Assembly (NCBI RefSeq): GCF_003399445.1
Contig: NZ_QUQO01000001.1
Span: 496,001-560,000, forward strand
DNA length: 64,000 nucleotides
Reading direction: 5' to 3'
From: Parvularcula marina
Lineage (GTDB): Bacteria; Pseudomonadota; Alphaproteobacteria; Caulobacterales; Parvularculaceae
In this document: positions 54,848-63,468 of the stretch, in pieces
Numbering within the stretch: position 1 is the stretch's first letter
Layout of the letters: each line of letters starts with the position of its first letter
Position numbers and translations under genes: made by a program
Notes under the pieces: model-generated
What the model was told of the DNA's origin: nothing
The model's input: only the letters and a program-made list of their open reading frames with translations
Databases searched by the model: none

Positions 54848-55999
54848 TTATGCCGACGGCAGGCCGAGAATGCGTTTTGCAATAATATTGAGCTGGATTT
54901 CACTGGTCCCGCCCTCGATGGAATTGGCCTTGGTGCGCAGCCAGCTTGTTGCCGGCAGCGCGCCTTCGGACGCGTCAAAATCCCAGGAGAGGTGATCGGT
55001 CCCGCCTGCGGACATGATCAGCTCATGGCGCTGTTTGTTCAGCTCTGTCCCATAATATTTGAGCATGGAGGGCTGGGCCGGATGGGCAGTCCGCGCCGCA
55101 TATTGCTCTACGAACAGCTCGGCGCAGGCCCGGAAGGCTGCCGTCTTCACGTCATAGCGGATCATGTCGGCCCGCAAGAGCGGATCAGTTGCAAGCATCT
55201 CAGCATTCTCCGCGCCGAGTGATCCCGCTGAACTGAGACCCATTTCGGAGATCATCTCGCGTTCATGGCCGAGGAGGTATTTGGCGACATCCCAACCCTT
55301 GTTCAGTTCACCAACAAGATTTTCCTTCGGCACGGCCACGTCATCAAAGAAAGTCTCACAGAAAGGCGAGTAACCGGAGATCAGGCGGATCGGACGCGTT
55401 GAGACGCCGGGTGTCTCCATGTCGAACAGGACGAAACTGATACCGAGATGTTTCGGCGCCGCCGGATCCGTCCGCACAAGGCAGAAAATCCAGTCCGCCT
55501 TGTCGGCATAGCTGGTCCAGACCTTCTGCCCATTGACGATCCAGTGATCGCCCTTGTCTTCGGCCTTCGTGCCGAGCGCGGCCAGGTCAGAACCCGCGCC
55601 GGGTTCGGAATAGCCCTGGCACCATCTGATCTCCCCCCGGACGATTTCGGGGAGATATTTCTTTTTCTGCTCTTCAGAGCCGAATTTGAGCAGCGCCGGC
55701 CCGAGCATAGAAATGCCGAAAGAGTAAAGCGGCGAGCGTGCCCCTGCACGCTCTAGCTCTTCTTTCAGAATTTTCGCTTCCTCGGCGCTGAGCCCGCCGC
55801 CGCCATATTCCTTGGGCCAGCGTGGCGCCGTCCAGCCTTTCGAAGCCATGGCATCAAGCCATTCTTTCTGTTCAGGGCAGCTCCATTTGGCATTGCGTCC
55901 GCCCCAGCAGGCATCGGCATCGGATTTCATCGGGGTCCGCATGGCGGGGGGACAATTGTCCTCGATCCATTCCCGGACCGTCTCTCGAAAGTTCGTCAC
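54848..55999 (-). CDS. Acyl-CoA dehydrogenase, long subunit type
   Basis: A 383-aa enzyme. The start is set at the GTG at 55999 because AGGAGG lies 10 nt upstream; the TTG at 56020 would put that site inside the gene. WPKEYGGGGLSAEEAKILKEE near 62, CQGYSEPGAGSDLAALGTKAE near 126 and the C-terminal SIEGGTSEIQLNIIAKRILG near 358 are typical, the last preceding the FAD site. It is the first gene of the operon and is preceded by operator site 3, about 200 bp upstream. Confidence 0.93.
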   Translation of the reverse strand: MTNFRETVREWIEDNCPPAMRTPMKSDADACWGGRNAKWSCPEQKEWLDAMASKGWTAPRWPKEYGGGGLSAEEAKILKEELERAGARSPLYSFGISMLGPALLKFGSEEQKKKYLPEIVRGEIRWCQGYSEPGAGSDLAALGTKAEDKGDHWIVNGQKVWTSYADKADWIFCLVRTDPAAPKHLGISFVLFDMETPGVSTRPIRLISGYSPFCETFFDDVAVPKENLVGELNKGWDVAKYLLGHEREMISEMGLSSAGSLGAENAEMLATDPLLRADMIRYDVKTAAFRACAELFVEQYAARTAHPAQPSMLKYYGTELNKQRHELIMSAGGTDHLSWDFDASEGALPATSWLRTKANSIEGGTSEIQLNIIAKRILGLPSA

Positions 56000-56200
56000 G
56001 CGTGAAATTCCTCCTGCCAATTCTGTTGGATTGGTTTGTCACAGAGTCTGTCCTCATTCCAACTGCTCAGCACTGTATGCGCCTTATTCGCCGCAGCACG
56101 GGCAAGGCTCACGATTTGAGCATGGAATTGATGGGACATGGATCTGCGAATGCCTCCCGGATGGGCCTCGCAGATGTCTGTCGATCGCGATGGCCGGTCT

Positions 56201-56216
56201 GTTACTCTGGCGTAAC
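56201..56216. promoter_or_regulatory. Palindrome, predicted TetR operator (site 3)
   Basis: GTTACTCTGGCGTAAC on plus, GTTACGCCAGAGTAAC toward the acyl-CoA dehydrogenase operon, which begins about 200 bp away. In the gene-facing orientation it matches site 2 at 14 of 16 positions and both share GAGTAAC with site 1. Confidence 0.75.
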
Positions 56217-56259
56217 AGGCCGATCATCTGCCATGGATGTAAGGAAAGTCAAGCGCATC

Positions 56260-56279
56260 CCGCCGGGCAGGCCCGGCGG
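56260..56279 (-). terminator. Hairpin after the fumarylacetoacetase-family gene
   Basis: CCGCCGGGC-AG-GCCCGGCGG: a perfect 9-bp inverted repeat, 9 bp after the stop at 56289. The nominal 2-nt loop will open one or two pairs. No T run follows, so it may act as a weak terminator or transcript end. Confidence 0.5.
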
Positions 56280-56288
56280 ACACTAGGA

Positions 56289-57302
56289 TCAGCCGGTATA
56301 TTTCTCGACTGTCTGGTCGATGCGGCCGAAAATCGACTGACCACCGGAGTCTTGCATCTCGATGCCGACGCGGTCGCCGAATTTCATGAAGGAGGTTTTC
56401 GCCTCGCCCTTCTCAATCGTCTCGATCATGCGGATCTCGGCGATGCAGGAATAGCCGACCCCGCCTTCAGCGACAGGTTTGCCCGGGCCCCCGTCTAGCT
56501 TGTTCGAGACCGTGCCTGAGCCGATGATGGTCCCTGCGCCAAGCGGCCGGGATTTGGCGGCATGGGCGATGAGCTGGCCGAAATGGAAAGTCATGTCGGT
56601 GCCGGCGTCGGCCCGACCGAAAGCCTCGCCATTATAGTCGACGCGTAGCGCTGCTTTGATCTTTCCGTCTGCCCACAGATCGCCGAGTTCATCGGGCGTC
56701 ACAGCGCAAGGCGAGAAGGCGCTGGAGGGTTTGGATTGGAAAAAGCCAAAGCCCTTGGCGAGTTCGCCTGGGATCAGGCCGCGCAAGGACACGTCATTCA
56801 CCAGCATGATGAGGCGGATATAAGAAAGCGCATCCTCTGCCGAGACGCCCATCGGCACATCGCCAGTGATAACTGCGACCTCACCTTCCATGTCGATGCC
56901 CCAGCCCTCATCGGTTGGCATGACAATAGGATCGCGGGGGGCGAGGAAGCTGTCTGAGCCGCCTTGATACATCAGCGGATCGGTCCAGAAGGTCTCGGGC
57001 ATTTCTGCGCCCCGCGCCTTGCGGACAAGCTCCACATGATTGACATATGCCGATCCGTCCGCCCACTGATAGGCCCGCGGCAGCGGGGAATGGCATTCGC
57101 TTTCATCAAAAGGATGGGTCGGCACCGAGCCGTCTTCGATCTTGCGGGCAAGCTCTTCGAGCTGATGGCCATTGGCCTCCCAGTCATCAAGCGCGGCCTG
57201 CAGCGTCGGCGCAATGTCGCTCGCATCCGCATAGCGGCTGAGGTCACGGGAGACGACGACGAGGCGGCCGTCCCGCCCTCCTTTAAGGCTGGCAAGTTTC
57301 AC
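56289..57302 (-). CDS. Fumarylacetoacetate hydrolase family protein
   Basis: A 337-aa cytosolic enzyme, probably fumarylacetoacetase, the last step of tyrosine degradation. The first ~75 residues are the N-terminal domain; the catalytic domain has DMEGEVAVITGDVPMGVSAED near 137 with the metal-binding E-x-E-like acids, VNDVSLRGLIPGELAKGFGF near 169 and GSGTVSNKL near 263. The GTG start overlaps the stop of the 113-aa gene (GTGA), with GGAGG seven nt upstream. Context with hppD supports the pathway; a related acylpyruvase role is the alternative. Confidence 0.88.
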   Translation of the reverse strand: MKLASLKGGRDGRLVVVSRDLSRYADASDIAPTLQAALDDWEANGHQLEELARKIEDGSVPTHPFDESECHSPLPRAYQWADGSAYVNHVELVRKARGAEMPETFWTDPLMYQGGSDSFLAPRDPIVMPTDEGWGIDMEGEVAVITGDVPMGVSAEDALSYIRLIMLVNDVSLRGLIPGELAKGFGFFQSKPSSAFSPCAVTPDELGDLWADGKIKAALRVDYNGEAFGRADAGTDMTFHFGQLIAHAAKSRPLGAGTIIGSGTVSNKLDGGPGKPVAEGGVGYSCIAEIRMIETIEKGEAKTSFMKFGDRVGIEMQDSGGQSIFGRIDQTVEKYTG

Positions 57303-57640
57303 AACGGGTCCTCCATTAGCTGTCCGATAAAAAAATTAGGCTCTAAACGGACAAATGTCATTCTATCGGTCGAATCACAAATCTTCAGCACAGAACTCAT
57401 ATCAGTAATCTCAACTGTGAGAACAGCATTGTACCGACTCTCAAGCATGCAAAGGTCTTTACCATGAAGCTTCGCAAGAAGTCTGAACTCTCCAGCAGCC
57501 GGTAAAATTTTTAGTTCAACCGATACATCACCAAACTGTCTGCTATATGTTGACCATGACGAAGACCAGCGGCCATCAGGATTTTTGCGATCCGGCTCGC
57601 AGGAAAAGAGCTCCTTGAGGTCAGCTTCAAGATCACTCAC
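57299..57640 (-). CDS. Hypothetical 113-aa protein inside the tyrosine operon
   Basis: A soluble protein with no recognised family. It alternates beta-like stretches (DVSVELKILPAAGEFRLLAK, YNAVLTVEITDMSSVLKI) and helices, with two or three cysteines (FSCEPDRKN, KDLCMLES, KICDSTDR). Base composition is visibly lower in GC than hppD or the fumarylacetoacetase gene, suggesting separate origin. Its stop overlaps the next gene's GTG and its start lies 4 bp after the VOC gene, so it is embedded in the operon and presumably co-expressed. Confidence 0.65.
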   Translation of the reverse strand: MSDLEADLKELFSCEPDRKNPDGRWSSSWSTYSRQFGDVSVELKILPAAGEFRLLAKLHGKDLCMLESRYNAVLTVEITDMSSVLKICDSTDRMTFVRLEPNFFIGQLMEDPL

Positions 57641-57644
57641 GGTT

Positions 57645-58187
57645 TCAGTCAGTCAGTTCATGCAGCCAAGCGGCGTGGCGCGGTGCTTTTTTCGTCCGTG
57701 CCCATTCATCGAGCATGTCAGGCGCAACGCGGTGAAGTTCCGCCATCTGCTCGGGCGTGCCGATATCGCAAGCGAGCTCCAGCCTGTGGCCATTGGGATC
57801 GAAGAAATAGATCGACTTGAACACCCCGTGATGTGTCGGCCCCACCACATCGAGCCCTTCGGCTTCGGCGCGTTCTTTCGCGGCGAGCAGCTCATCCATG
57901 CTCCCCACACGGAAGGCAATGTGCTGGACCCATCGCGGGGTCTTCTCGTCTCGCCCCATTTCATCGCGTGTCGGCAGCTCGAAAAAGGCGAGCACATTGT
58001 TGTTCCCCGCATCGAGGAAGACATGCATGTAGGGGTCTGGCTCACCGGTCGAGGGCACCTTGTCCTCGGCGATAGCGAGCTGGAAATCCATGCCCATCAC
58101 GCGCTGGTAGAACTCGACCGTTTCTTTCGCATCACGGCAGCGATAGGCGACATGGTGGACGCCCTGAAGGTTGAAGGGATGGTTCAT
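57645..58187 (-). CDS. VOC-family (glyoxalase/dioxygenase-fold) protein
   Basis: A 180-aa metal-binding protein. [20 protein letters not shown] near residue 10, [19 protein letters not shown] near 87 and [15 protein letters not shown] near 132 supply the paired His/His/Glu of the vicinal-oxygen-chelate fold. The start overlaps the hppD stop by 4 bp, so it is coupled to that gene. The reaction is unknown; it may handle a tyrosine-pathway intermediate. Confidence 0.85.
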   Translation of the reverse strand: MNHPFNLQGVHHVAYRCRDAKETVEFYQRVMGMDFQLAIAEDKVPSTGEPDPYMHVFLDAGNNNVLAFFELPTRDEMGRDEKTPRWVQHIAFRVGSMDELLAAKERAEAEGLDVVGPTHHGVFKSIYFFDPNGHRLELACDIGTPEQMAELHRVAPDMLDEWARTKKAPRHAAWLHELTD

Positions 58188-59287
58188 TCCGCCGGCTCCT
58201 CGACTTTAAGGACGCCGCGATTGATCTGATCACGTTCGATCGATTCAAAGAGCGCCTTGAAATTGCCCTCGCCGAAGCCTTCCTTGTAATCGCCTTTGCG
58301 TTCGATGAATTCAAAAAAGACCGGCCCGATCTGGGGTTCGGCAAAAATCTGGAGGAGGAGGCGCGGTTCGCCGCCCTCGGTCGTCCCATCAAGCAGCAGC
58401 CCGCGGGATTTGAGCCCATCGACATCCTCACCATGGCCCGGCAGGCGGCCATCGAGCATCTGATAGTAGGTTTCGGGCGGCGCTGTCATGAACGGCACAC
58501 CCTTTTCTTTGAGCCTGTCCCAGCAGGCATAAAGATCATCACAGATGAGCGCGATGTGCTGGATGCCTTCGCCATTATATTCGCGCAGGAATTCCTCGAT
58601 CTGACCTTTGCCACCCTCGCCCTCTTCATTGAGAGGGATACGGATCTTCCCGTCAGGCGCTGTCAGCGCCTTAGAGGTCAGGCCGGTATATTCGCCCTTG
58701 ATGTCGAAATACCGGATCTCCTGGAAGTTAAAGAGCTTCTCATAGAAGTCCGCCCAGTATTTCATCCGGCCTGTATACACATTGTGGGTCAGGTGATCGA
58801 TTAACTGGAAGCCGCAACCTTCCGGGTGCCGATCAATACCGGGCAGATAGTCAAAGTCGATGTCATAGATCGACAGATCGTCTTCGCCCTCGCCATAGCG
58901 ATCGATGAGATAGATGATGGAATTGCCGATGCCGCGAATGCCGGGAATGCGCAACTCCATCGGCCCGGTATTGACCTGAACCGGCTCCGCCCCCTGCTTA
59001 AGGAGATAGTCATAGGCTTTGCGCGCATCCCGCACACGGAACGCCATGCCACAAGCCGACGGACCATGTTCGCGCGAGAAGTACCAAGCGGCAGAGTTCG
59101 GCTCGTAATTGGTGACGAGATTGATCCCGCCCTGCCGCCACAGCTCGACATCTTTTGAGCGATGCCGCGCGACCTTCACAAAGCCCATGGTCTCAAAGAC
59201 AGGCTCCAGCACGCCTTTTTCCTGTGCGGAGAATTCGATGAATTCGAAGCCGTCGAGGCCGGCGGGATTGTCGAAGAGGTCTGCCAT
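58184..59287 (-). CDS. hppD: 4-hydroxyphenylpyruvate dioxygenase
   Basis: Fe(II) enzyme turning 4-hydroxyphenylpyruvate into homogentisate, 367 aa. Two VOC-type halves are visible; the iron ligands sit in [14 protein letters not shown] near residue 177, [11 protein letters not shown] near 255 and [13 protein letters not shown] near 334. The [20 protein letters not shown] tail (~345) is diagnostic. First gene of the operon; the divergent MarR regulator shares its 100-bp upstream region. Homogentisate dioxygenase, the next enzyme, is not in the window. Confidence 0.96.
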   Translation of the reverse strand: MADLFDNPAGLDGFEFIEFSAQEKGVLEPVFETMGFVKVARHRSKDVELWRQGGINLVTNYEPNSAAWYFSREHGPSACGMAFRVRDARKAYDYLLKQGAEPVQVNTGPMELRIPGIRGIGNSIIYLIDRYGEGEDDLSIYDIDFDYLPGIDRHPEGCGFQLIDHLTHNVYTGRMKYWADFYEKLFNFQEIRYFDIKGEYTGLTSKALTAPDGKIRIPLNEEGEGGKGQIEEFLREYNGEGIQHIALICDDLYACWDRLKEKGVPFMTAPPETYYQMLDGRLPGHGEDVDGLKSRGLLLDGTTEGGEPRLLLQIFAEPQIGPVFFEFIERKGDYKEGFGEGNFKALFESIERDQINRGVLKVEEPAE

Positions 59288-59301
59288 CAGGGAATCTCGT
59301 C

Positions 59302-59322
59302 AGTTTTGTTGCAATTGAAACT
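59302..59322. promoter_or_regulatory. Candidate MarR operator between hppD and marR-type gene
   Basis: AGTTT-11 nt-AAACT inside an A/T-rich stretch that includes TTGCAATTG, 15 bp upstream of hppD. MarR proteins often bind such dyads at shared divergent promoters. Only short arms match, so this is tentative. Confidence 0.3.
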
Positions 59323-59387
59323 ATTTTCGTGTGTAATCATATCTTATCCCGCAACGCAAGCGCCGCTCGCAGGAAAGACCGTCCCCC

Positions 59388-59846
59388 GTGACCACCAAAA
59401 CGCTGCTCAATTTGACCGAGTTCCTGCCCTTCCGGCTCTCTGTCCTGTCGAACACGATTTCGGAGCGGATCGCCGCGGCCTATCGGCGGGATTTCGGGCT
59501 TTCCGTGCCGCAATGGCGGGTGATGGCTGTGATCGGCCAGAACCCCGGCCTGACCGCAACGCAGCTGGCCGAGACGACACGGATGGACAAGGTCGCGGTC
59601 TCGCGCGCCATTGCGGGGCTGATTGATGATGGCCGAATGGAACGCCGCGCGACGCCGCATGATGGAAGGTCGAGCACGCTTTATCTCACCCGACGGGGGG
59701 AGGAGATTTATGACGAGGTCGCCCCTCTCGCCCGCCAGTTCGAAGATGAGCTGCTCTCACAGCTCTCCGCGAGTGACCAGAAGGCCCTCAAACGGCTGCT
59801 CGACCTGATGGCAAAGGCGGCCAGTCCCGACCAGCCGCTCTGGTAA
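59388..59846 (+). CDS. MarR-family transcriptional regulator
   Basis: A 152-aa regulator from a GTG, with AGGAAAG about 10 nt upstream. The winged helix spans ~35-105: LTATQLAETTRMDKVAVSRA is the recognition helix region and RRATPHDGRSSTLYLTRRG is the wing with the usual D-x-R. It is divergent from hppD and probably represses the tyrosine operon, as MarR proteins do for homogentisate genes elsewhere. A 12-bp direct repeat spans its stop codon. Confidence 0.92.
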   Translation: MTTKTLLNLTEFLPFRLSVLSNTISERIAAAYRRDFGLSVPQWRVMAVIGQNPGLTATQLAETTRMDKVAVSRAIAGLIDDGRMERRATPHDGRSSTLYLTRRGEEIYDEVAPLARQFEDELLSQLSASDQKALKRLLDLMAKAASPDQPLW

Positions 59847-59849
59847 AGA

Positions 59850-60857
59850 TCAGCTCTGGTAAAGGCTGAAGCCGAGCCCGAGCAGAATGATGATGAGCAT
59901 CGCGATCCAGTAAACGGCATTCACGAGGACCCATTTGATCACGGCCGAGAACCAGTTCGAGCCGTAAGCCTGCCGCTGGACCAGAAGCGGCTGAAGCGCG
60001 CCCCAGGCAAGCGGCACCCACCAAAGGAAACCAACTATCGGAATCTTGCTCCAGACGATCGCGATCAGAAGATACGCATAAAGCGCCGCATGCATATAAA
60101 GGCTGACGACGAAGTGGTCGTAGATGAAGAATTTGCGCCGGTAGATATAGAGCAGCATCAGCGTCAGCGCGTAGACTAAAGGCGCAAGAAGTAAGAAGCG
60201 CGGCAGGTTCTCCCTCGTCTGCGCCATGAAGAGCCGCGGATCCTCCGTCGCCCGTTTCAGGGCGTCCCCCATCCGATCCTCAAGCTCGATCATCCATTCG
60301 TGCTTGTCTTCGTCCTCATCTCCAAAGAGTGAGAAGTTCATGTCATCTGACTCTGAAGCCTCACCTTCTTCCGGCGGCACTTCGGATAATTCTTCCTCCG
60401 TCAGCGGAGGGGTTTCCACCGTCTCTTCACTGTTCTCAGTGGACACTTCCTTATTCGGCTTCTCGAGATTGGCGCCCTCAACGAGGTGACCAAGATCCCA
60501 GAACGCGGCGAGGAAGAAGAAAACCGAGGCGAAAAGATAAAGCCGGAAAGGCGGTGAATACCGCACCCGCTGTCCGTCGAGGAATTTGCGTGCAAGCTTG
60601 CCCGGCGCACGCATGAGCAGCGCGATGGTCCGGAACAGCTTGCCATCAATGGCGAGCGTTTCGACGAAGACATCCTGCACAAGGCCGATGACCGCGCGGC
60701 GCGGCTCTCTCGCCGCCTGTCCGCAGACAAAACAATAAGCGCCCTGCAGCTTGGTCTCGCAGTTCTGGCAGTGGCTGCGATTGGGCGATTTTGCCTCGCG
60801 GCGAATTTTGCGCATCTCCATGCCGCGCTGTCGCCAAGTCTTGAGTGTGTCCCGCAT
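59850..60857 (-). CDS. DUF3667 membrane protein with N-terminal zinc ribbon
   Basis: A 335-aa protein. CQNCETKLQGAYCFVCGQ at residues ~31-48 gives a CxxC...CxxC zinc ribbon. A conserved segment (DVFVETLAIDGKLFRTIALL) precedes the first helix. After helix one (~107-125) comes an acidic loop (NSEETVETPPLTEEELSEVP and following), then about four helices to the end. DUF3667 function is unknown. It converges on marR with 3 bp between stops. Confidence 0.85.
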   Translation of the reverse strand: MRDTLKTWRQRGMEMRKIRREAKSPNRSHCQNCETKLQGAYCFVCGQAAREPRRAVIGLVQDVFVETLAIDGKLFRTIALLMRAPGKLARKFLDGQRVRYSPPFRLYLFASVFFFLAAFWDLGHLVEGANLEKPNKEVSTENSEETVETPPLTEEELSEVPPEEGEASESDDMNFSLFGDEDEDKHEWMIELEDRMGDALKRATEDPRLFMAQTRENLPRFLLLAPLVYALTLMLLYIYRRKFFIYDHFVVSLYMHAALYAYLLIAIVWSKIPIVGFLWWVPLAWGALQPLLVQRQAYGSNWFSAVIKWVLVNAVYWIAMLIIILLGLGFSLYQS

Positions 60858-60942
60858 GGATGCCCCGGTCCCGTCTCTGTGCTTCCCTACATTACACCCC
60901 AGTTATTTATTATGGCAAATTGCCGCCACTCTACTGTTCCAG

Positions 60943-62427
60943 TCAGTTGATCGGGCAGTATTTATCGAGAAAGGCCTGATGGGTGGGCATCCGCTCAACA
61001 GCGGTTCGGATATTCGCGTCCAGCCCCGTCATGACCTGGCGGATCTGCTCTTTATCCATGACCCGGCCCATGCGGTGATGCGCCTTTGGCCGGAGGCGCT
61101 GGCCGAACATGACCTGCACCCATGAATCGACCCGGAAAAGATCATCCGGCGCCTGATAGGCATGGCCATATTCGCAGAAGAGCTCGATGCGTTCTTTGAG
61201 CGTATCGGGAATGTCCATGTTGCGACATTGCCGCCAGAATTCTGAATCCTCCCGCTCGGTCGCATGATAGTGAAGGATGATGAAGTCGCGCACCCGCTCC
61301 AGCTCATTGACGGCCATGTCATTATACCGTTTGCGGACGGCTTCTGAGGTTTCCCCGAAAGGGAAGAGCTGGATGAGGCGCGTAATACCGATCATGAAGA
61401 GATGGATGCTGGTCGATTCAAGCGGCTCTACGAAGCCTGTCGAGAGCCCCAGTGCGATGCAGTTCTTCTCCCAGACGCGTTCCCGCATCCCAGTCGTATA
61501 GCGGATCGGCAAGGGATCGGTCAGCGGCTTGCCCTCAATGCTCTGCATCAAGAGGTCCTGGGCTGCCTCGTCACTGAGGTGCCGGTTGTCATATACAAGG
61601 CCATTGCCGACGCGGTGCTGGAGCGGGATTTGCCAGCGCCAGCCCGCCTCATGCGCGACCGCCCGCGTATAGGGCCGCGCATCGCGCACGGCTTCTGTCT
61701 GGATCGCCAGCGCCGAATTGGTCGGCAGCCATTCGCTCCAGTCCTGATAGCCAACCCCCAGCGTCTTCTCGATCAGGAGCCCGCGAAAGCCCGTACAGTC
61801 GACAAACAGATCGCCCTCTACTTGCTGTCCTTCTTCCAGCAGGAGCGCCGCGATATTGCCCGTCTCGCTGTTCTGGCTGACCTTGGCAATCTTGCCTTCG
61901 ATGCGCGTAACGCCATGCTTTTCGCTCAGTTTCCGGAGGAATGAGGCATAAGCCTTGGCATCGAGGTGATAGGCATAATTGAGCCGCAGCTTTTCGGAGA
62001 TGGCGAATTTCTCCGCCTTCGCCGCCTGCAGCTCGAAGCAGTAATTCTCAAGCGGCCCACCGAGCCCCTCCTTTTGCGCCTCAAGCCAGATATTGTGGAA
62101 CTCGCCCATCCAGGTGGGTTTGCCGATCTGGCCAAAGGAGTGGATGTAGCTATCACCTACCGCGCCCCAATTCTCGAACGAGATACCGAGCTTGAACGTC
62201 GCGCGCGTCGCCTTCATGAAGGCCTGCTCATCAATGCCAAGAAGGTGATGGAAGGTCGTGATCGTCGGGATCGTCGCCTCACCTACCCCGACTGTGCCGA
62301 TATCGGACGATTCAACGAGTGTGATCTTCGCGAGCTTGCCGAGCTGAGTCGAGAGAGCCGCCGCAGCAACCCAGCCGGCCGTGCCGCCTCCCGCAATGAC
62401 AATCCGTTTTGGTACTGATGTGTTCAT
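60943..62427 (-). CDS. Flavin-dependent tryptophan halogenase family protein
   Basis: A 494-aa FAD enzyme of the tryptophan-halogenase family. GGGTAGWVAAAALS at ~13-26 is the flavin-binding loop, EATIPTITTFHHLLGIDE near 50 follows, and GWRWQIPLQHRVGNG near 262 is the family WxWxIP motif. FVDCTGFRGLLIE near 208 and GLSTGFVEPLESTSIHL near 328 are also typical. Many homologues in caulobacterial and xanthomonad genomes lie next to a SapC gene and a TonB receptor and have no proven halogenation; the real substrate may be a polymer or aromatic. Last gene of the operon, 11 bp after the cupin-like gene. Confidence 0.92.
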   Translation of the reverse strand: MNTSVPKRIVIAGGGTAGWVAAAALSTQLGKLAKITLVESSDIGTVGVGEATIPTITTFHHLLGIDEQAFMKATRATFKLGISFENWGAVGDSYIHSFGQIGKPTWMGEFHNIWLEAQKEGLGGPLENYCFELQAAKAEKFAISEKLRLNYAYHLDAKAYASFLRKLSEKHGVTRIEGKIAKVSQNSETGNIAALLLEEGQQVEGDLFVDCTGFRGLLIEKTLGVGYQDWSEWLPTNSALAIQTEAVRDARPYTRAVAHEAGWRWQIPLQHRVGNGLVYDNRHLSDEAAQDLLMQSIEGKPLTDPLPIRYTTGMRERVWEKNCIALGLSTGFVEPLESTSIHLFMIGITRLIQLFPFGETSEAVRKRYNDMAVNELERVRDFIILHYHATEREDSEFWRQCRNMDIPDTLKERIELFCEYGHAYQAPDDLFRVDSWVQVMFGQRLRPKAHHRMGRVMDKEQIRQVMTGLDANIRTAVERMPTHQAFLDKYCPIN

Positions 62428-62438
62428 TTGGGCTTTCC

Positions 62439-63464
62439 CTACCGGTTGAGCCGCCGAAGCAGCATCGCCCGTAATCGTCGCGCTGTCATCTCATCCATGG
62501 GCCCAAGCGGACCTTTGGCATGATCAGGCAGATGGGCACCGGCTTCTTCCGCTTCACCGAAAATGTAATAATCGAAGAGCGCCTTCCACGCGGCCTTTTC
62601 TGATGCCGGGCGATCTCGCAGGCTCAATAATCCGTGCAGTAACGTATTTTGTGGTGTGTCGAGATGGCTGGCCACATCGTTCCACCAGTAATTCATCATC
62701 ACATTGAAATCAGATAGCGCCTCGACATGGTGCCACCAGAGTGCCGGATAAAAGAGGACATCGCCGGGTGACATTTCTGCCACCTGCCCTGCAGCCAGCG
62801 CCTCCCGGAAGCGCGGGAACCGCTCGAAATCTGGCGAACGAAAATCAACCATGCTGACGACCTGCCCGCCGGGGGTTGGCTCAAGCGGACCGGGATAGAG
62901 ATTGGCGACCTGATCGGGTGGGAACAGGGTGAAGCGCCGATCCCCAACAAGGCAGCAGGCCATATTGTTCGAGATATCGTAATGCGCCGTCGCGGTCGTC
63001 CGTGTACCGATCCAGATGCTGACCAGCAATTGCTTCGCAAAGTCCTGTTCCGCCAGCGGCAGGTCATTCTCCGCCCGAAAGCCCGGCAGATAACCGTCAA
63101 CATCGGTTGAGCCGACATAATAGGATGAGGCCTGATCATCTCCCAGATGCGCCGCCATCCCATCAAGATACTCATCAAGCCGGACGCGGGCCGCTGTGAA
63201 ATTGAGCCCCGTCATCTCGTCATTATAAAAGAACCGCCCACCAATTTCGGGTGGGCCAGTAAAACCGGTGACAGGCGCGCCGCCGTAAAACCGTTTCAGA
63301 TAGTCGATTGCCGCACTCGGTGACTCAGCTCCTGCGGCAACGGCTGGCCAGTCCCGTGCGACGCCTTTCATCAGGACCGGGCGCCCCTCCGCGATCAGCT
63401 CGCTGAAAGGGACGCTATCCGGCGACACCCCATCAATGATCCTGACATGCGGGAGCGCAGACAT
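62439..63464 (-). CDS. Cupin-like (JmjC-fold) hydroxylase-type protein
   Basis: A 341-aa protein. TATAHYDISNNMACCLVG near residues 158-175 gives the HxD iron ligands and FYPALWWHHVEALS near 240 the distal histidine, so it should be an Fe(II)/2-oxoglutarate oxygenase of the FIH/cupin_8 type. The beta-strand signature RRFTLFPPDQVANLYPGPL lies between. Such proteins are co-encoded with tryptophan halogenase-like and SapC proteins. It sits 4 bp after SapC and is presumably co-translated. Confidence 0.88.
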   Translation of the reverse strand: MSALPHVRIIDGVSPDSVPFSELIAEGRPVLMKGVARDWPAVAAGAESPSAAIDYLKRFYGGAPVTGFTGPPEIGGRFFYNDEMTGLNFTAARVRLDEYLDGMAAHLGDDQASSYYVGSTDVDGYLPGFRAENDLPLAEQDFAKQLLVSIWIGTRTTATAHYDISNNMACCLVGDRRFTLFPPDQVANLYPGPLEPTPGGQVVSMVDFRSPDFERFPRFREALAAGQVAEMSPGDVLFYPALWWHHVEALSDFNVMMNYWWNDVASHLDTPQNTLLHGLLSLRDRPASEKAAWKALFDYYIFGEAEEAGAHLPDHAKGPLGPMDEMTARRLRAMLLRRLNR

Positions 63465-63468
63465 CTGA

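Noticed and set aside
54353-55222. 289-codon open frame on the plus strand
   Set aside because: Runs antisense through the two acyl-CoA dehydrogenase genes.
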